In this document: positions 37,601 through 48,689 of the stretch, one piece after another
Layout: each line of letters begins with the position of its first letter
Position numbering within the stretch: position 1 is the stretch's first letter
Assembly (NCBI RefSeq): GCF_947242115.1
Contig: NC_074712.1
Span: 15,274,666-15,338,665, forward strand
Direction: 5' to 3'
Origin: Biomphalaria glabrata
Taxonomy: Eukaryota; Mollusca; Gastropoda; Planorbidae
DNA: 64,000 nt
Position numbers and translations under genes: made by a program
The notes under the pieces: model-generated
Told to the model about the DNA's origin: nothing
The model's database searches: none
The model's input: the letters and a program-made list of their open reading frames with translations, nothing else

Positions 37601-40600
37601 AAGAGTCACCGTTTAGAGATATTAACAAGTTGCCATCTGAAAATATTTGAAAACAGATACACATTCTAAGTCATATAAAAAATGTAAAAGAAAAATATGT
37701 TTTTAAAGCCATAACAGAAAGAGCACAATTAAAAAATGGTGGCTGGGTGTTAAACCAATTGACTAATGGTGAGTTTCTGGTCCAAATATCAATAAATACT
37801 GGAATTTTTAATTTCCGTTTTACAGTGTACATGATTCCACCTAGCACTGGATGGTCACAGATGTTTTTTTAATTAAGGGGCGTCACAAGTGACACAGCAA
37901 GTACCTATAAATTACAAAATTAATTTCCAACCATTATTATTATAACTTGACTTGACTTAATCCATTTAACAACCAGTGGAGCATAGGGCCGCAAAAGTAC
38001 TTCACTATCTGACTCTGTTATGGGCTATTTGATTCAAAATGGCCCATGTCCATCTTTGCTTCTTGATCTACAGATCACCTCCATGTTTGCTTTGGTCACT
38101 ACTATAACACATATTGTCAAATTAAATGAGAATGCTCAATGGGTCAGGAATTTTCGAATACTAAATAGAGCAATCTAGAATGTACCTAAGTTTTCCAGTA
38201 TCATCATGAAGCATAATGGCTAACACATACATACAGGGAGAGAAAAGTCAGTTATGTGTGGTTTTAGTGTTACTACTTTGCTGTTATTTCAATAAATGTA
38301 GGTGTCAAGTAATTTAAGTTCAAGTAAATTTTTCAGCACATGAATTCCAGCGTATTATTTCTTGAACTGGTATTGCATTTCATTAGAAAAAAAAAGCAAT
38401 TTGACTGTGTCTCAGGACAAACTTGTTAACGTTTTGGTTTCAGAAACAATTGAAAATCCTCTCCCTCAAAGGGTTACATAACTTTAAATTTAAGTTTACT
38501 ACTTTCTGATGCCAACACTACTTGCCTATATGGTTCTCTAAAGCCATTGGACTGTATTGACTGGCCCAGCCCATCTCCTGTAACCAAGTGGCAACATCTT
38601 TAGCTTTCCATGTTTGCACTGGTTTTAACACCAACAAGTTGCTATCACTGGACTGCCAAAACCAGGCCAAATATATTACCTGTTGAATTTGCACAATGAT
38701 AATTGTGTAAAGTTTTAGTTTTTATGAAAGGTTTGTAAAGGAAAACTTCATTATATTAAACTGGTTTTTGTGGCCAAATGTTAATTAGAGTACTAAGTAA
38801 TTAGCAAAAAAAAAAAAAAAGACATTTAATCTCCATCAGAAATTCCTAAACCAAATTAGTGTGTAATCTTAAAATCTGGGTAGACATGAAAATAAAACAT
38901 TAAACCAAGATTCAAAATAATCTTTATTAATAAAAATGTTCATTGTTTAAGTGGGGAAAAAAAAAAAAAAACTTAACTGCCAACAAAATTACTAAATGGA
39001 AAGCAAAAATCAAAATATTTTACCACAAAAATGCCAAAGGCAATAAAAATGCCAGAACAGAATGAGTTCAAATCTGTTTGTCCTGGTCCACCATTACTTG
39101 CACGTGAAAGGGCTTTATCGAATTTCTTTAATATCCTCAAGTCTTCTGCTTCAGCCTCTAATTCATTCTCCCTTTCTTCAATTTTGCCAGGCAACAGTTT
39201 GTGTATCATGTTCCTAAAGTTGAAAATTAAATATGAAAACAACAGAGATTAGAATTGTTTAGAAAGACAAATATCATTTGTGGACCTCTTGAGCCTTTCC
39301 TGGCCAGACAGCAGAAGAAGCTGAATTTAGAAAAATGTTTTCACTCACAACTAAATGAAATCTACATGGTAAAGGGAAGCAACTCTAAAGAACACACTCT
39401 AAGTGCCTGAGCATAAATGCTAGACTATTTTCATAATAATATTGGTTATGGTAGCTAAGAATAAGCTTCTTAACTAATAACTCCTAGTGCGACACAATGT
39501 GATAATTATGGTTAACCGATAAAATGAAATGTTTTCAATTAACTCTTCATATGGTGCAATCTAACAGCAAGTTATTTTAGTTATGGTTTACTGATAGACC
39601 TATCAATGGTTCATGAAAAAAAATAGGTTAATCTACAATAATTAAAATGCTATTATTGAGTAAACCTGGAGGAGAATTAATGTTACATTAAAATTGAACA
39701 ATGGTTTACTGATAGACCTATCAATGGTTCATGAAAAAAAATAGGTTAATCTACAATAATTAAAATGCTATTATTGAGTAAACCTGGAGGAGAATTAATG
39801 TTACATTAAAATTGAACAGAGTATATATATTACCAACCTTATTTGTGTGTTGACCTTTGGGTGGCCTTCATACACCTGACGACACATTGGGCACTCCTTC
39901 TTATTAGAATTAAAGTACCACTTAGCAAGACACAAGCGACATGATGTGTGACCACATGTTAGAGTTGTTGGTTGTACTGCTAATTGGAAACAGACAGAGC
40001 AACTGAACTCTGCTTCCAAGTCATTGGAAGCTGGAAAAAAAATGTGCATAATCATTCATCACTCATTCATCAGCCAGTGAATTAAGCAAATGTTTTTCAG
40101 CATTTATTTTTAATGGTTATAATTTTGATGTACAGAAAACATATATAGTTCTTATTATTTCTCATGTCACATTATAGAAGCCAATAAGAAGTATGCTAAA
40201 TATTAAGCTGACAAAATGTTGCAACTAGCATGGGTACACCTCATAGGGGTATCTTGCCGGTCCCAAGGAGGGGTGATCGTAAGGCTAGCAACCTCACATC
40301 ACTAAACTATTGCTACAGAAACCGCAAATAAGATGCAGCCCTATGCTCCCCTTGGAGTGCACAGGATTAAGTAAGTAAGCTTGATGAAAAAAATTGTAGA
40401 GATTCTTTCACAAGATCAATGATGAAATACAGCAAAGGTAGCTTAAAGGCAATCTATACAAAACTAAAGAATCGTTGCTAAATATTTTGTATATTATATT
40501 TAAATGCCAGGTATACCCCCCCCTTCCATTTGATATTGAATAATGATTAAATTTTAGATTCTTTTAGGGTTTATAGAATAATTGACTTACTTGTTACATT

Positions 40601-43600
40601 AGTCTAAATATAGAAATGCACACTTACTATTAGAGACAGTAAAAATAGTGACACACAAAATTATGACATTTAGGGTAGAACACATAAAAATCTATATGGG
40701 CTTGACTTTTAGATTAAAACATCTAGCATGTCTACATTTGTTATAGTAGCAGACAATATATACTTTCATTTTACCAGTGCACTATGTTAAATTAATAAAA
40801 ATGAAATAACAAGTATATAAAAAAAGTTTTTTAAAAATAAATTACTACTTTATGAACCTGATGGTGGTATTGGATCTGCTCAAATCAGAACTTCATTAAA
40901 AAAAAAAGGCAAGTATGGGGATGTAGCACTATATCTACTTAACTGCCAGTTTGGAGAATTTGCAAAATCTCCACCCACCCAACCTTTTCCTTCCAACTTC
41001 TTAAAAAAACTTGTGATGAGAGTGTAAGCTAACAGTAGGAATTGAAAAAGAAGAAAGGAGGAAGTTCATCTTTATCTTCCCTAAACTAATGCCTTCTAAG
41101 TGTTACTAATTTGGAACAGATTAAACATTGCACATATCCTAAACAACTTTCTAGGCCAGTGTTTCCCAAACTGTGTTCTTTGGAACACTAGAGGCCTAGA
41201 TAGAAATTTCATGAACTATTAAAAATAACCAGTATATGATCTACACAGTAATTAGTAAAAATGTATTTTATTAGCTCTTTCTTGTAACAGAAAAAAATTC
41301 TAAACTTTGAACTGATCTAGATTCTGACTTTATTTTTTATAACAAATATACAAAAAAAAAACATTTCTAGTCAAGTTTGTAAAGTTTTTATTTGCAGCAA
41401 TGTCAAAGTAAAGAAACAGGATTGACAACCCACCAGATGTTGGAATTCAAATTACCAATATTTGTATGTGATATAAGAAAGTTATGATCTTCAAGTACAT
41501 AGAACCATTAGAGTTATTAAACCTTTTTTTTTTCTATATGTTTATGCTTAAATTTTATAATAGTTTTTTTCTTGAAAATAAATAATAGTACTAAGTAAGG
41601 TTTAATTAATGGTTTATTTAAACAAATAGGAAATAATCAAAACTAAAGAATAAGCAAAGTGTTTCTGTAAATTATCCAAATGTGGGAAATGTTCCATTAA
41701 AAAAAAGCAAAAAACGATGTGAGACAGACTGTTCTTGGCTAGTACCTTGAACCTTAGCAAAAATTTTCTTAGTTATCTTCTTGTTGTGTGCATGTGTATC
41801 AACTAAGAACAGGACACACACCTCTGTTAAATTACCATCTGAACAAAATAAATTCCACACTACTCTCCCTTTGTAGACACTGCGCCCACCCTTATGAAAC
41901 CATAAACCATATCCTCTTTGAATGCCCCTTCCTAATCCACCTTAGGCAGACCCTACTTCCAATACATCCCAACACAACCAACACCCTGTACAGCAGTGCT
42001 GAATAACCGAAGAAAACAGCACTCTATTTTTCCTTGGCACAGTCTGCAAAAGAGCTCACAGCTCAGCATCAAAAAGCTGTCTAGAAGAAGAAGAAAGAAG
42101 AAGTGTGCGTGTGTATGAATTTTTAAATTAAAATGTTAACCTCCATCTACAACAGATAAATTTGTTAAAATTTTGTATTCATGCTGACTACATATCAAGA
42201 GGTATCAGCTTAAAATGTTTTCATTTTCATGCTTCTTGCATTTTTTTTGACAAATTACAACATAATGTCAACTCTAGATCTTGTTACCTTCTGATTTACG
42301 ATGAGTTATTTCCCATCCCTGGTTGGTACTTGAGCTTGACCCAGCTCTATCCATTATATTACTTATCTACACGTGCCGCTTCCTTGATTTTGTCTTGTTA
42401 ACAGACCTGCCCGTGCTGATGACTATTAAGATAAAATAAAAAGCATAACTCAATATAATAAGACTGTAGAAGAGTTAAATAGAAGAATGTTAGGTCCCAA
42501 CTCTCTACTAAATGAGTGTAGACTAAAGAAAGTAGAATTATAATCTAGATAAATAAAATATTTAAATCTAGGGGGTGTAAAACACTTGGTTTTCAAACTG
42601 AAGGAGTCTCAGTTTCAAATCTTTGTGAAGATGGGGATTTTAAATTTTGTTAACCATTGGCCATAGAATCAGATGACCTTTACATTATCTGCCCTATAGC
42701 CCTATAGATCGTAAGGTCTGAAAACGGTAACATTTCTTTTTTCTTTTACATATAGATCTAAGACTAGTAAGATCAAGATAATCACTCTAACTAAAATGTT
42801 AAATGAGGCTTGACCAGACACCTGCACGCCAATAGGATGATAAAAAGGAAGACAGTCTTAGATAAGAAAAAAACCAGACTTGCAATAAATTTGATAATAC
42901 ATGTGAGCAGTCCTTTTTTTGTAAAAAAAATAGGTGTCGGTAATCAGTGATGGATTGCTTAATTTTTAACTACTAATAAATTAATAATAAATGTTAAAAC
43001 ACAAGAAAAGTAATCATTTTTTTCCCACATTGAAAAAGGTGCCTGTATGTCTTAAAAAAAGCACTGCATGTGAGTAGGCTAAATCATAGTCTGTAAAACC
43101 ACATCCATATTAAGTATCATATTTCTCAGATTAAGACATTTTTCCCAGTAGTTCATTTGAACAAACATAAGGGTGGAAATTTATGCAAATTTTCTTCCTA
43201 TGGAATAGAGAAAGGTGCCTTTACTGTATACACAATTTCTTTCTTTTGACCACTCCACTGTATGTTCATCAGCAAAAATGCTCTTTCAACATTAACATCA
43301 TGTCCAGATTACACACAAACACAAAATCTCAGATACTAAGGAGCTCAGACTCAAAGAAAAGGAATGTTAATTTTAAGCCATCAGATCTTAATTATAACCT
43401 GTTCATGAAGGGGTTTTTCAGAAAAACTTGTTCATGAAGGAGTTTTTCAGAAAAACTTGCCATCATACTGCTAGATCTATTTATTAATTTATAAGTGAGT
43501 TTAACTTAGTTTAAGTGTTTGAACCATAAAATATTGGTGAATTTTATTTGTTTCTATATCTAGTCAATTGAATTAATCAATTAAAATTATAGAATATTAT

Positions 43601-45269
43601 AGATCTATAATATATATATTATATAGTATATAGTATAGTCGTAGATTCGATCAATCATTATTCTATCTATTCTAGATAAAGATCTAGATTACAAACAAAT
43701 ATTATAATTATAAATATAAAACAAAATTAAAACAGCTGGAATATGATTGTTTATCATTTCATAATGAAATAAATAATCATATGAATATGAAAGTTAAGTT
43801 ACAAATAATACAAATCAACTTATCAAGGAATCAACTAGATTCTAAATTTAACTTTTCAAAGTATGATCCGAGAGTATTTAGATCAAGACCTAGATCTAGA
43901 ACTAACACTAAACAGTGTAGGCCTACACAAAGTGTTGAGTGTGGTAGATCTAGTCTAGTTAAAGTGTAGTAAGTGGTACAGTATTCACTAACTTTATCGT
44001 AGACACAGACCTTTTTAATTTTCTCAGATTTCCCGTTCACATTCTATGATTCTTCTCTGGGAAATGTGGAGTAATCAACATGTTTTTACATAGGTAGGTG
44101 ATAGTCATGCGCCAAAACTGCCCAGCAACGATGATGCCAAATCCATGCACTTCACTAGGTCTAGTCTAGATCTAGATCGATTAATTGCGTCTAGATTCTA
44201 GATTGACTCTAGATCTAGATCTCAATAGGTCTAGATCTATATAGATAGATAATAGATACCAGGAAAAGAAGACAAATGAGTATGTATTTTTACAAGCCAA
44301 CACTCTTGCTTGCACAAAGGAATAACTCAATACTGTGACTGTGAAGAGACGAAAGCTGATCGAGCTGCTTTGGTCAATGATATTGTAAATGTACAGTAAG
44401 ACATCCCTATAAACATGACCATTATGGCCCAGTACCGTTTTTGATTAGGGTGATTCCCCATTGCCCTAATAGCAGCCCTAAACAGCCAAATGGGAGCGGT
44501 TATCCTTTGCGCATTGGCGTCTTTAGGGCCCCAATATAGGGGCAAACAAAATCGTGCCAATATCGGCCCAGAATGGGTAAAACCACTAGGGGATTCATTA
44601 GGGATTTCCAGAATGGTGCCGTAATCAAGCATATACTAACCCCAATGGTTTAGTTACTTTTAGTAACTGACATTTTTATTGGGGCTCAATTGAGAAAAAT
44701 CTTATCGTTCCGATGCTGGCCCCAATGGTTTAATAACTGAGATTTTTATTGGGGGACTGTGCACTGGCGGGAATGGAAGAAAAGCCCAAACAATTATGCC
44801 AATATCCACACACCGTTTCTCAAAGGGGCGCTTTTTATGACGTGCACCTACGTACACGACTGATGTGGTAAAAAGAAAGAATATGGGGGCGTTTCCATGA
44901 TGTGCTCGGCCTTTGGCCTCCTAGCGCCTTTAAGATACGAGCTATCGGAAATGGGAATGTAAAAAAAAACAAAAAACGTTTGTTCAGATAGGAAGATGGA
45001 GTCAAGTTTCCATATGCCCTATTGTTCCAAGAGTCTATTAGACTCAACTCTTGGACAATAAATTAAGGCCTATAAAGAAACGGGCCGAGACATAGACTCG
45101 CAAGACACAGATGTATGCCTAATTGTTGTAAAAGAGTAATAGCAGTTTCCGCCCTAATGGAAGAAGAGAAAAATATAGTTTCTGCTGAAATGGAAAAGGA
45201 AAAAGAGACGCCTTTCTTCCTGCCTTGTAACTTACTGATCTGTAATGGCATTGATGAATGCTTCGACAT
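31636..45269 (-). CDS. BFAR: BFAR (bifunctional apoptosis regulator) orthologue, complete, 9 coding exons
   Basis: BFAR is an ER-membrane RING E3 ligase and scaffold. Exons on -: 45269-45236, 40030-39838, 39213-39024, 38679-38526, 37636-37488, 35438-35274, 33788-33589 and 31813-31636 (the last includes TAG). These are the eight coding exons I can place. They sum to 1263 bp, 420 residues plus stop, with all phases agreeing. A C3HC4 RING occupies residues 22-61 (C22, C25, C37, H39, C42, C45, C58, C61). One membrane helix spans the exon 3-4 join (GIFIAFGIFV, then VIYLAWFW). A SAM domain follows at about 160-235 (TWKAKDVATWLQEMGW, DGNLLISLNGDSLRRLL), then LWDYKALYPGRSLFLVYGMK. Further helices lie in the last three exons, including FMILWPLVPSLLCDIFFY. 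The order matches human BFAR (450 residues). Exon 1 (MSKHSSMPLQI) is the least certain: it fits phase and has a strong GTAAGTT donor. Intron 4 uses a GC donor. Confidence 0.92.
31864..33040 (-). mobile_element. hAT transposon remnant in a BFAR intron
   Basis: On the minus strand at 32346-32660 the frame reads FSNNPLLRWKANANSFSGL and ARPSINVALESLFSVTGG. This is the C-terminal dimerisation region of hAT transposases (NPLxWWK ... SVxSERLFS). A terminus-like TAGGGTTGCACCGG lies at 31863. The matching right end was not found. Upstream frames at 32676-33038 and 33329-33526 are too decayed to assign. Intron position: between the exons at 33589 and 31813. Confidence 0.65.
34376..34740 (-). repeat. 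Interspersed repeat, unclassified, with (ATT)n tail
   Basis: On the minus strand it ends with AGTGCTATATAAATAAAATT followed by ATT repeats, as in the short piece at 29130. The body includes TGACCAAAGGTTTGAAATTC and AATCAACTACAAGGTGTCC. It is probably a non-LTR 3' region or a SINE-like element. Confidence 0.55.
35039..35196 (+). repeat. SINE family 2 copy
   Basis: Contains GGATGGCTGCCTGGTCATTT, CAGGTTCGAACCCTGCCAAC and the tail ATATCCGAAACATGTAAAA. It lies in a BFAR intron. Confidence 0.8.
35661..35770. repeat. Two-copy tandem duplication, 58-bp period
   Basis: ACATGCTCATTTTAGAAAGT and the following sequence to ATTTCAAATTTGAT recur at 35661 and 35719. Confidence 0.9.
35883..36068 (-). repeat. 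SINE family 1, degenerate copy
   Basis: On the minus strand it keeps ATCTATAG/CAAGGTCTGAAAGGG, the TGATG/ATCATC core and CAGTGGGTACATGACAT. The head is decayed and a deletion lies in the middle. Confidence 0.6.
36126..36925. mobile_element. 800-bp TIR element with 9-bp target duplication (MULE-like MITE)
   Basis: The ends GGTGACCCGACA and, reversed, GGTTCCCTGACA pair as an imperfect inverted repeat. The word GACAAAATAGCGCAGAC occurs inside both ends (36171-36187 and, inverted, 36884-36900). The duplication TTTATGAAC is exact at 36117-36125 and 36926-36934. A 9-bp duplication is typical of Mutator-like elements. No transposase is present. It lies in a BFAR intron. Confidence 0.8.
39583..39818. 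repeat. Near-identical two-copy tandem duplication, 118-bp period
   Basis: The sequence from ATGGTTTACTGATAGACCTA to ACATTAAAATTGAACA occurs at 39583-39700 and again at 39701-39818 with no differences that I could see. It lies in the BFAR intron immediately downstream (minus sense) of the RING exon. Confidence 0.93.
40214..40380 (+). repeat. 3' end of an RTE-type LINE (short tetranucleotide tail)
   Basis: The stretch CATGGGTACACCTCATAGGG ... GCAGCCCTATGCTCCCCTTG ends in AGTAAGTAAG. I recall this as the 3' UTR and tail of RTE-like elements in invertebrates. There is no coding part. Confidence 0.45.
41158..41280. mobile_element. hAT-like terminus fragment
   Basis: CAGTGTTTCCCAAACTGTG at 41158 is a classical hAT-type terminal sequence, followed by a short inverted repeat (GTGTTCTTTGGAACAC). 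No matching opposite end was found nearby. Confidence 0.4.
41785..42105 (+). mobile_element. LINE 3' fragment (Jockey-like ORF2 C-terminus)
   Basis: The frame reads YQLRTGHTPLLNYHLNKINS, LCRHCAHPYETINHILFECP and LRQTLLP. This is the RNase H-to-CCHC-like C-terminal region of Jockey-type ORF2 proteins. It ends in a GAA-rich tail (42089-42105). The element is heavily 5'-truncated and lies in BFAR intron 1. Confidence 0.75.
42571..42735 (+). repeat. SINE family 1, degenerate copy
   Basis: Contains AAAACACTTGGTTTTCAAAC (decayed head), GAAGATGGGGATTTTAAATT and CAGATGACCTTTACATTATC, and ends near GTAAGGTCTGAAAACGG. Confidence 0.7.
42908..43066. mobile_element. hAT MITE, 159 bp, with exact 8-bp target duplication
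   Basis: The ends CAGTCCTTTTTTTG and AAAAAAAGCACTG are inverted. The duplication CATGTGAG lies at 42900-42907 and 43067-43074. It shares its interior (TCAGTGATGGATTGC, CCCACATTGAAAAAGGTGCC) with the element at 61216. Confidence 0.85.
43600..44240. repeat. CTAGAT-rich simple-sequence blocks
   Basis: TA-rich and TCTAGATC-rich stretches at 43600-43690 and 44155-44240 flank a less repetitive segment. They lie within BFAR intron 1. Confidence 0.5.
44420..44790. repeat. Unclassified repeat with CCCCAAT...ATTGGGG hairpin units
   Basis: GC-richer sequence with GGCCCCAATATAGGGGC and AATATCGGCCCAGAATGGG. Two direct units of CCCCAATGGTTTA ... TTTTTATTGGGG follow (44640-44686 and 44720-44756), each able to fold on itself. 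No protein-coding content is recognised. Confidence 0.45.
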
Positions 45270-45539
45270 AGCCTACATTTCTCTCTTATGTCCATGACTG
45301 GGCGTTAATTAGCTGTACCGGTAGGCCTATGTTAGAGAAAGCAAAAGAAAAGTTACAGATTTTGAGCCGGAGTTTCAGTCTTGATTATAGGCCTACGAAC
45401 ACATGTTCATAAAAGAGTTTGTGAGAAACGTTTTATTACACTTCTATATATGAGAGTTTTTGTAGATTATTTAAACTTTAACCTGTAGAAGATAATGTAA
45501 GATTGAATTCGATTGATGGATAATCACATGTCCCATGGT

Positions 45540-45760
45540 TTGCGTTGTAGGGGTGCTGTGACAGTTTGCGTAACCAAATATGTCCACTCTTCCCGGTCAA
45601 CATCTGTCCTTAGCTGAATATCAAGAGAGTAGCCGTCCATTCTTTCACGTAGTCCAGCCAGCTAATCTTTGTGCTCTCTCTACTGTACCTTGAAGGATGA
45701 CTTTTGACAGTGAATCATATCTTACTGAGACGATATGTTTGAGGGCCAAATGACTAATTG
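45540..45760 (-). mobile_element. LINE 3' fragment
   Basis: On the minus strand, decayed frames give KVILQGTVERAQRLAGWTT-like and DREEW-like pieces of the C-terminal region of a LINE reverse transcriptase protein. Several frame changes are present. Confidence 0.5.
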
Positions 45761-46930
45761 TCACGATATCACTCCTAGACAAGAGTCAGATGTGGCTAGT
45801 TGGAGGCCCTTGGCAAAGTAAATTTTTGGCCCCAAATGAAATAAAAATTTAAAAAAAAATCAGCATTACCAAAGCCTTTATGTAAATGAACACATAGATG
45901 AAAAAAGAAAAAAAGTCTACACTGCAATTTAATACCGTAGCGTTCGACTAGCGTTTCGTAAGCTTATTAAACATATTCGTGCAGATGTCATTAACCTTTT
46001 TAAAAAAATATACTTTTCGTGGTTTGAAGACAGCAAAGTCTCGAAAAAATCTGTAATAATCCAGATACAAATCCTCAAAGTTCTTTTGTTTTTGTCGTCA
46101 ATGAATCATATATGCTTTCATAATCAAACTTTCTGTCTTCTCAAGCTTGTTGCAGTTGGCAATGTCGTTTCATCTTTTTACATTTCTAAGTTTTGAGCCG
46201 AGCGGATTCAAATCCATTTTCTTTCTTTTTTCTTTTTTCTATATGCTTTTATATTGCATTTTTACAAAGCTAATATCAACTCACTTTGTCTGTCTGTCTG
46301 GTAAAAAGTGTGTACACGTTATTTTTCCCTTTCTCAGATCAAATTGAAACTTAAAACAATTGTTTATTGTCTTAGGCAAGACATGCATTAATAGGCTACA
46401 AAACATAAACCAATCAGTGAATTAACTACTTGTAATTAATATTATTTTGTTTGATACCAACAAGGGAGATTAATCCATCAGTATTCACAGATGTGGCTAA
46501 GTTAGCAGGGTTTAGTCCACTTAAATTGTTGTTAACACGCATTCTCCGATCAAGCTTGTATACTTTAAACAACTATTTATTAAACCTAACAAAACATGAA
46601 TGCGTTTTTTTTAAATATAAATTATTCAATTAATTATTGGTGATTAATTATTTTGTTTTATATTGAATACGGGAAATTACGTCTACATTATTGATAATTG
46701 TAATGGGGGAGTTCTTCCCCTTAGATAAGCTTTGGTGGTGGTGTTTTTTTAAAAAGGATTTTTTTGTATTTTGCTATCGTCTGTCCGACGGAGTACATAG
46801 CTTTGAAAAGGAGATGCCCTCCTTTTGCCGAACGTCTGGTAAATTAAAGGATTAGATATAGTTTAGGTCTGCAAGAATTTACTTATGACACTGCTACAGA
46901 TATAGCTAAATAGATAACTGTCGTGTAGGC

Positions 46931-48405
46931 CAGGGGTGGGCAAATTACGGCCCGCGGGCTACATGCGGCCCGCCGAGGTGTTTTATGCGGCCCGCCGACA
47001 CCTACAGAAATCAGGTGTGCCCACAGTATATAGATATAAAAATGCAAATATTAAAAAAAAATATCTATATAAATTATTGAAACTGTTTCATTATAAAAAG
47101 TTTTCAGTAAACGAAGATTTCGCTTATTGGCTATACATCAATACACTCAATTCAAGACACAATGTCTGAGTGTTGTGTAGACTTATAACAAGATGGCAAG
47201 TGTGACAAGTGATGGAGCTCGATCTTTGAAAACCATAAATAAGAAACAGGAAAGTTTGCACAAAGCTGCATATAATGTACTTTGTTGTCACCAGGACCCA
47301 CAAAAAGTAATAAAATTAAGTACAGTTAGGTCTTTCTAGGGGAGCCAACCACGGGTAGTTCTAATAAATAATCCAATGCTTCTGCTAGATCAGCATGAGC
47401 AAGGCAAAGGAGAAGAATATAAAATCCCAAGGATGAAATTGTTATGTTATTTGAAGGACAATGACTGTGACTTTGTTACCAATATTTCTAACGAAGAGTG
47501 GAAGACTAAATTTCATGTTCTTTATCACTACTATCGCAATTGATTGTTTACATATGAAATGTAAATGCTTGTTAAATCTTTTCAAACAAGGCTTTCCCAT
47601 TTCTACAGGCAAGCAAAAAAAAAAATAGTTTTGTCATTTTCTTTTGCTGAAAGGTGAAACTATCTTTAGTGAAATGATTAAAAGTACACCACTTATTAAG
47701 AGAAGCCGATTCAGCTCCATAGAAAAGAGAAGTTCCAGTCAGCACTACCACGGGAGTATTATGGGTGCCAGAAGCTGCATTTCCACACTTTAAAAAACTT
47801 GCTGCTGTTCACACTATTTGAGTACACATACATCAATTCTTCTTCTTCGTTCTCATTTTACATGTTGAAGGGTTCAGATCAGTAATCCTGTATCTGAGAT
47901 GAACCGCGTAGTGGTTTCTAGATCAGGCAGTTCTCCGAATAGTCTTTGGAGAGTCTTGTTCGGGTCCCTTGATTTAGTATGCACCATTGAAGGACATGGT
48001 CAGCATTCTCTGGTGATGCTCCACAAGGACAGGCTTCGCTCGTCCCGACATTTAACTTCCGAAACATAAATTGTCTCATTCAGTGAGGAAGTATATTATG
48101 TGGAAACTAAACAAGTATAATCACTGGTCAATGTTGACTGACTGTAATTTGACAGCAGTCACACATGGGTAACAACTAGTAAGATAGTTTCACAGTTCCG
48201 GAACATTATGCACGAGTGTAAGAAGTAAAATACTGCACATTAAGTACAACTGTATATTTGTGGGGATATTGGGATATAAAAAGACAACATCTATTTTAAA
48301 AAATCGTAATACAGTGTATATATGAATTAAAAGACATTCTACACAGCAAGCTTATCTTTCTTTTTTTAATGCGGCCCTCAATACAAAAAATGTTGCCCAC
48401 CCCTG
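46931..48405. mobile_element. hAT transposon remnant, 1475 bp, with exact 8-bp target duplication
   Basis: Terminal CAGGGGTGGGCAAATTACGG at 46931, followed by GCGGCCCGC repeats, pairs with TTGCCCACCCCTG ending at 48405. The duplication GTGTAGGC is exact at 46923-46930 and 48406-48413. The ends match the common hAT type with CAGGGGTGGGCAA termini. The coding interior is decayed beyond assignment and contains a LINE piece at 47850. Confidence 0.9.
47850..48080 (-). mobile_element. LINE fragment nested in the hAT remnant
   Basis: On the minus strand the frame reads GTSEACPCGASPENADHVLQ and WCILNQGTRTRL. This is the CxCG...HxxxxC region near the C-terminus of Jockey/I-type ORF2 proteins. Confidence 0.55.
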
Positions 48406-48689
48406 GTGTAGGCTTTTTCTTTTTTTTTTTTATACATGACCTTCATATCAAGGCGGGCAGGGTGTCAATATCGGCCCTGGCATTACCATACGGTCCGGCG
48501 ATTGACATAGCCTATGATGTAGGCCTACATCTTCTGCTACATACCCTCATAATAATTTCATTTTTTGATAATGCATCACAAACTGACCTCAAGCATGCAA
48601 ACATGGGCAAGGTAATAATAATGGCAATGATTTCGTTTTCGAAGATTAAGGATGAGTGCAGTGTTTCTAAGTATTACATTACTCAATCT

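Noticed and set aside
43781-44040. Alternative first exon of BFAR (MNGKSEKIKK-like frame)
   Set aside because: It has no ATG start (GTG only) and the phase does not fit the RING exon, while the exon at 45236-45269 fits both.
44327-44632. 101-residue minus-strand ORF in BFAR intron 1
   Set aside because: It coincides with an unclassified repeat, with no recognisable domain and no splice or start context.
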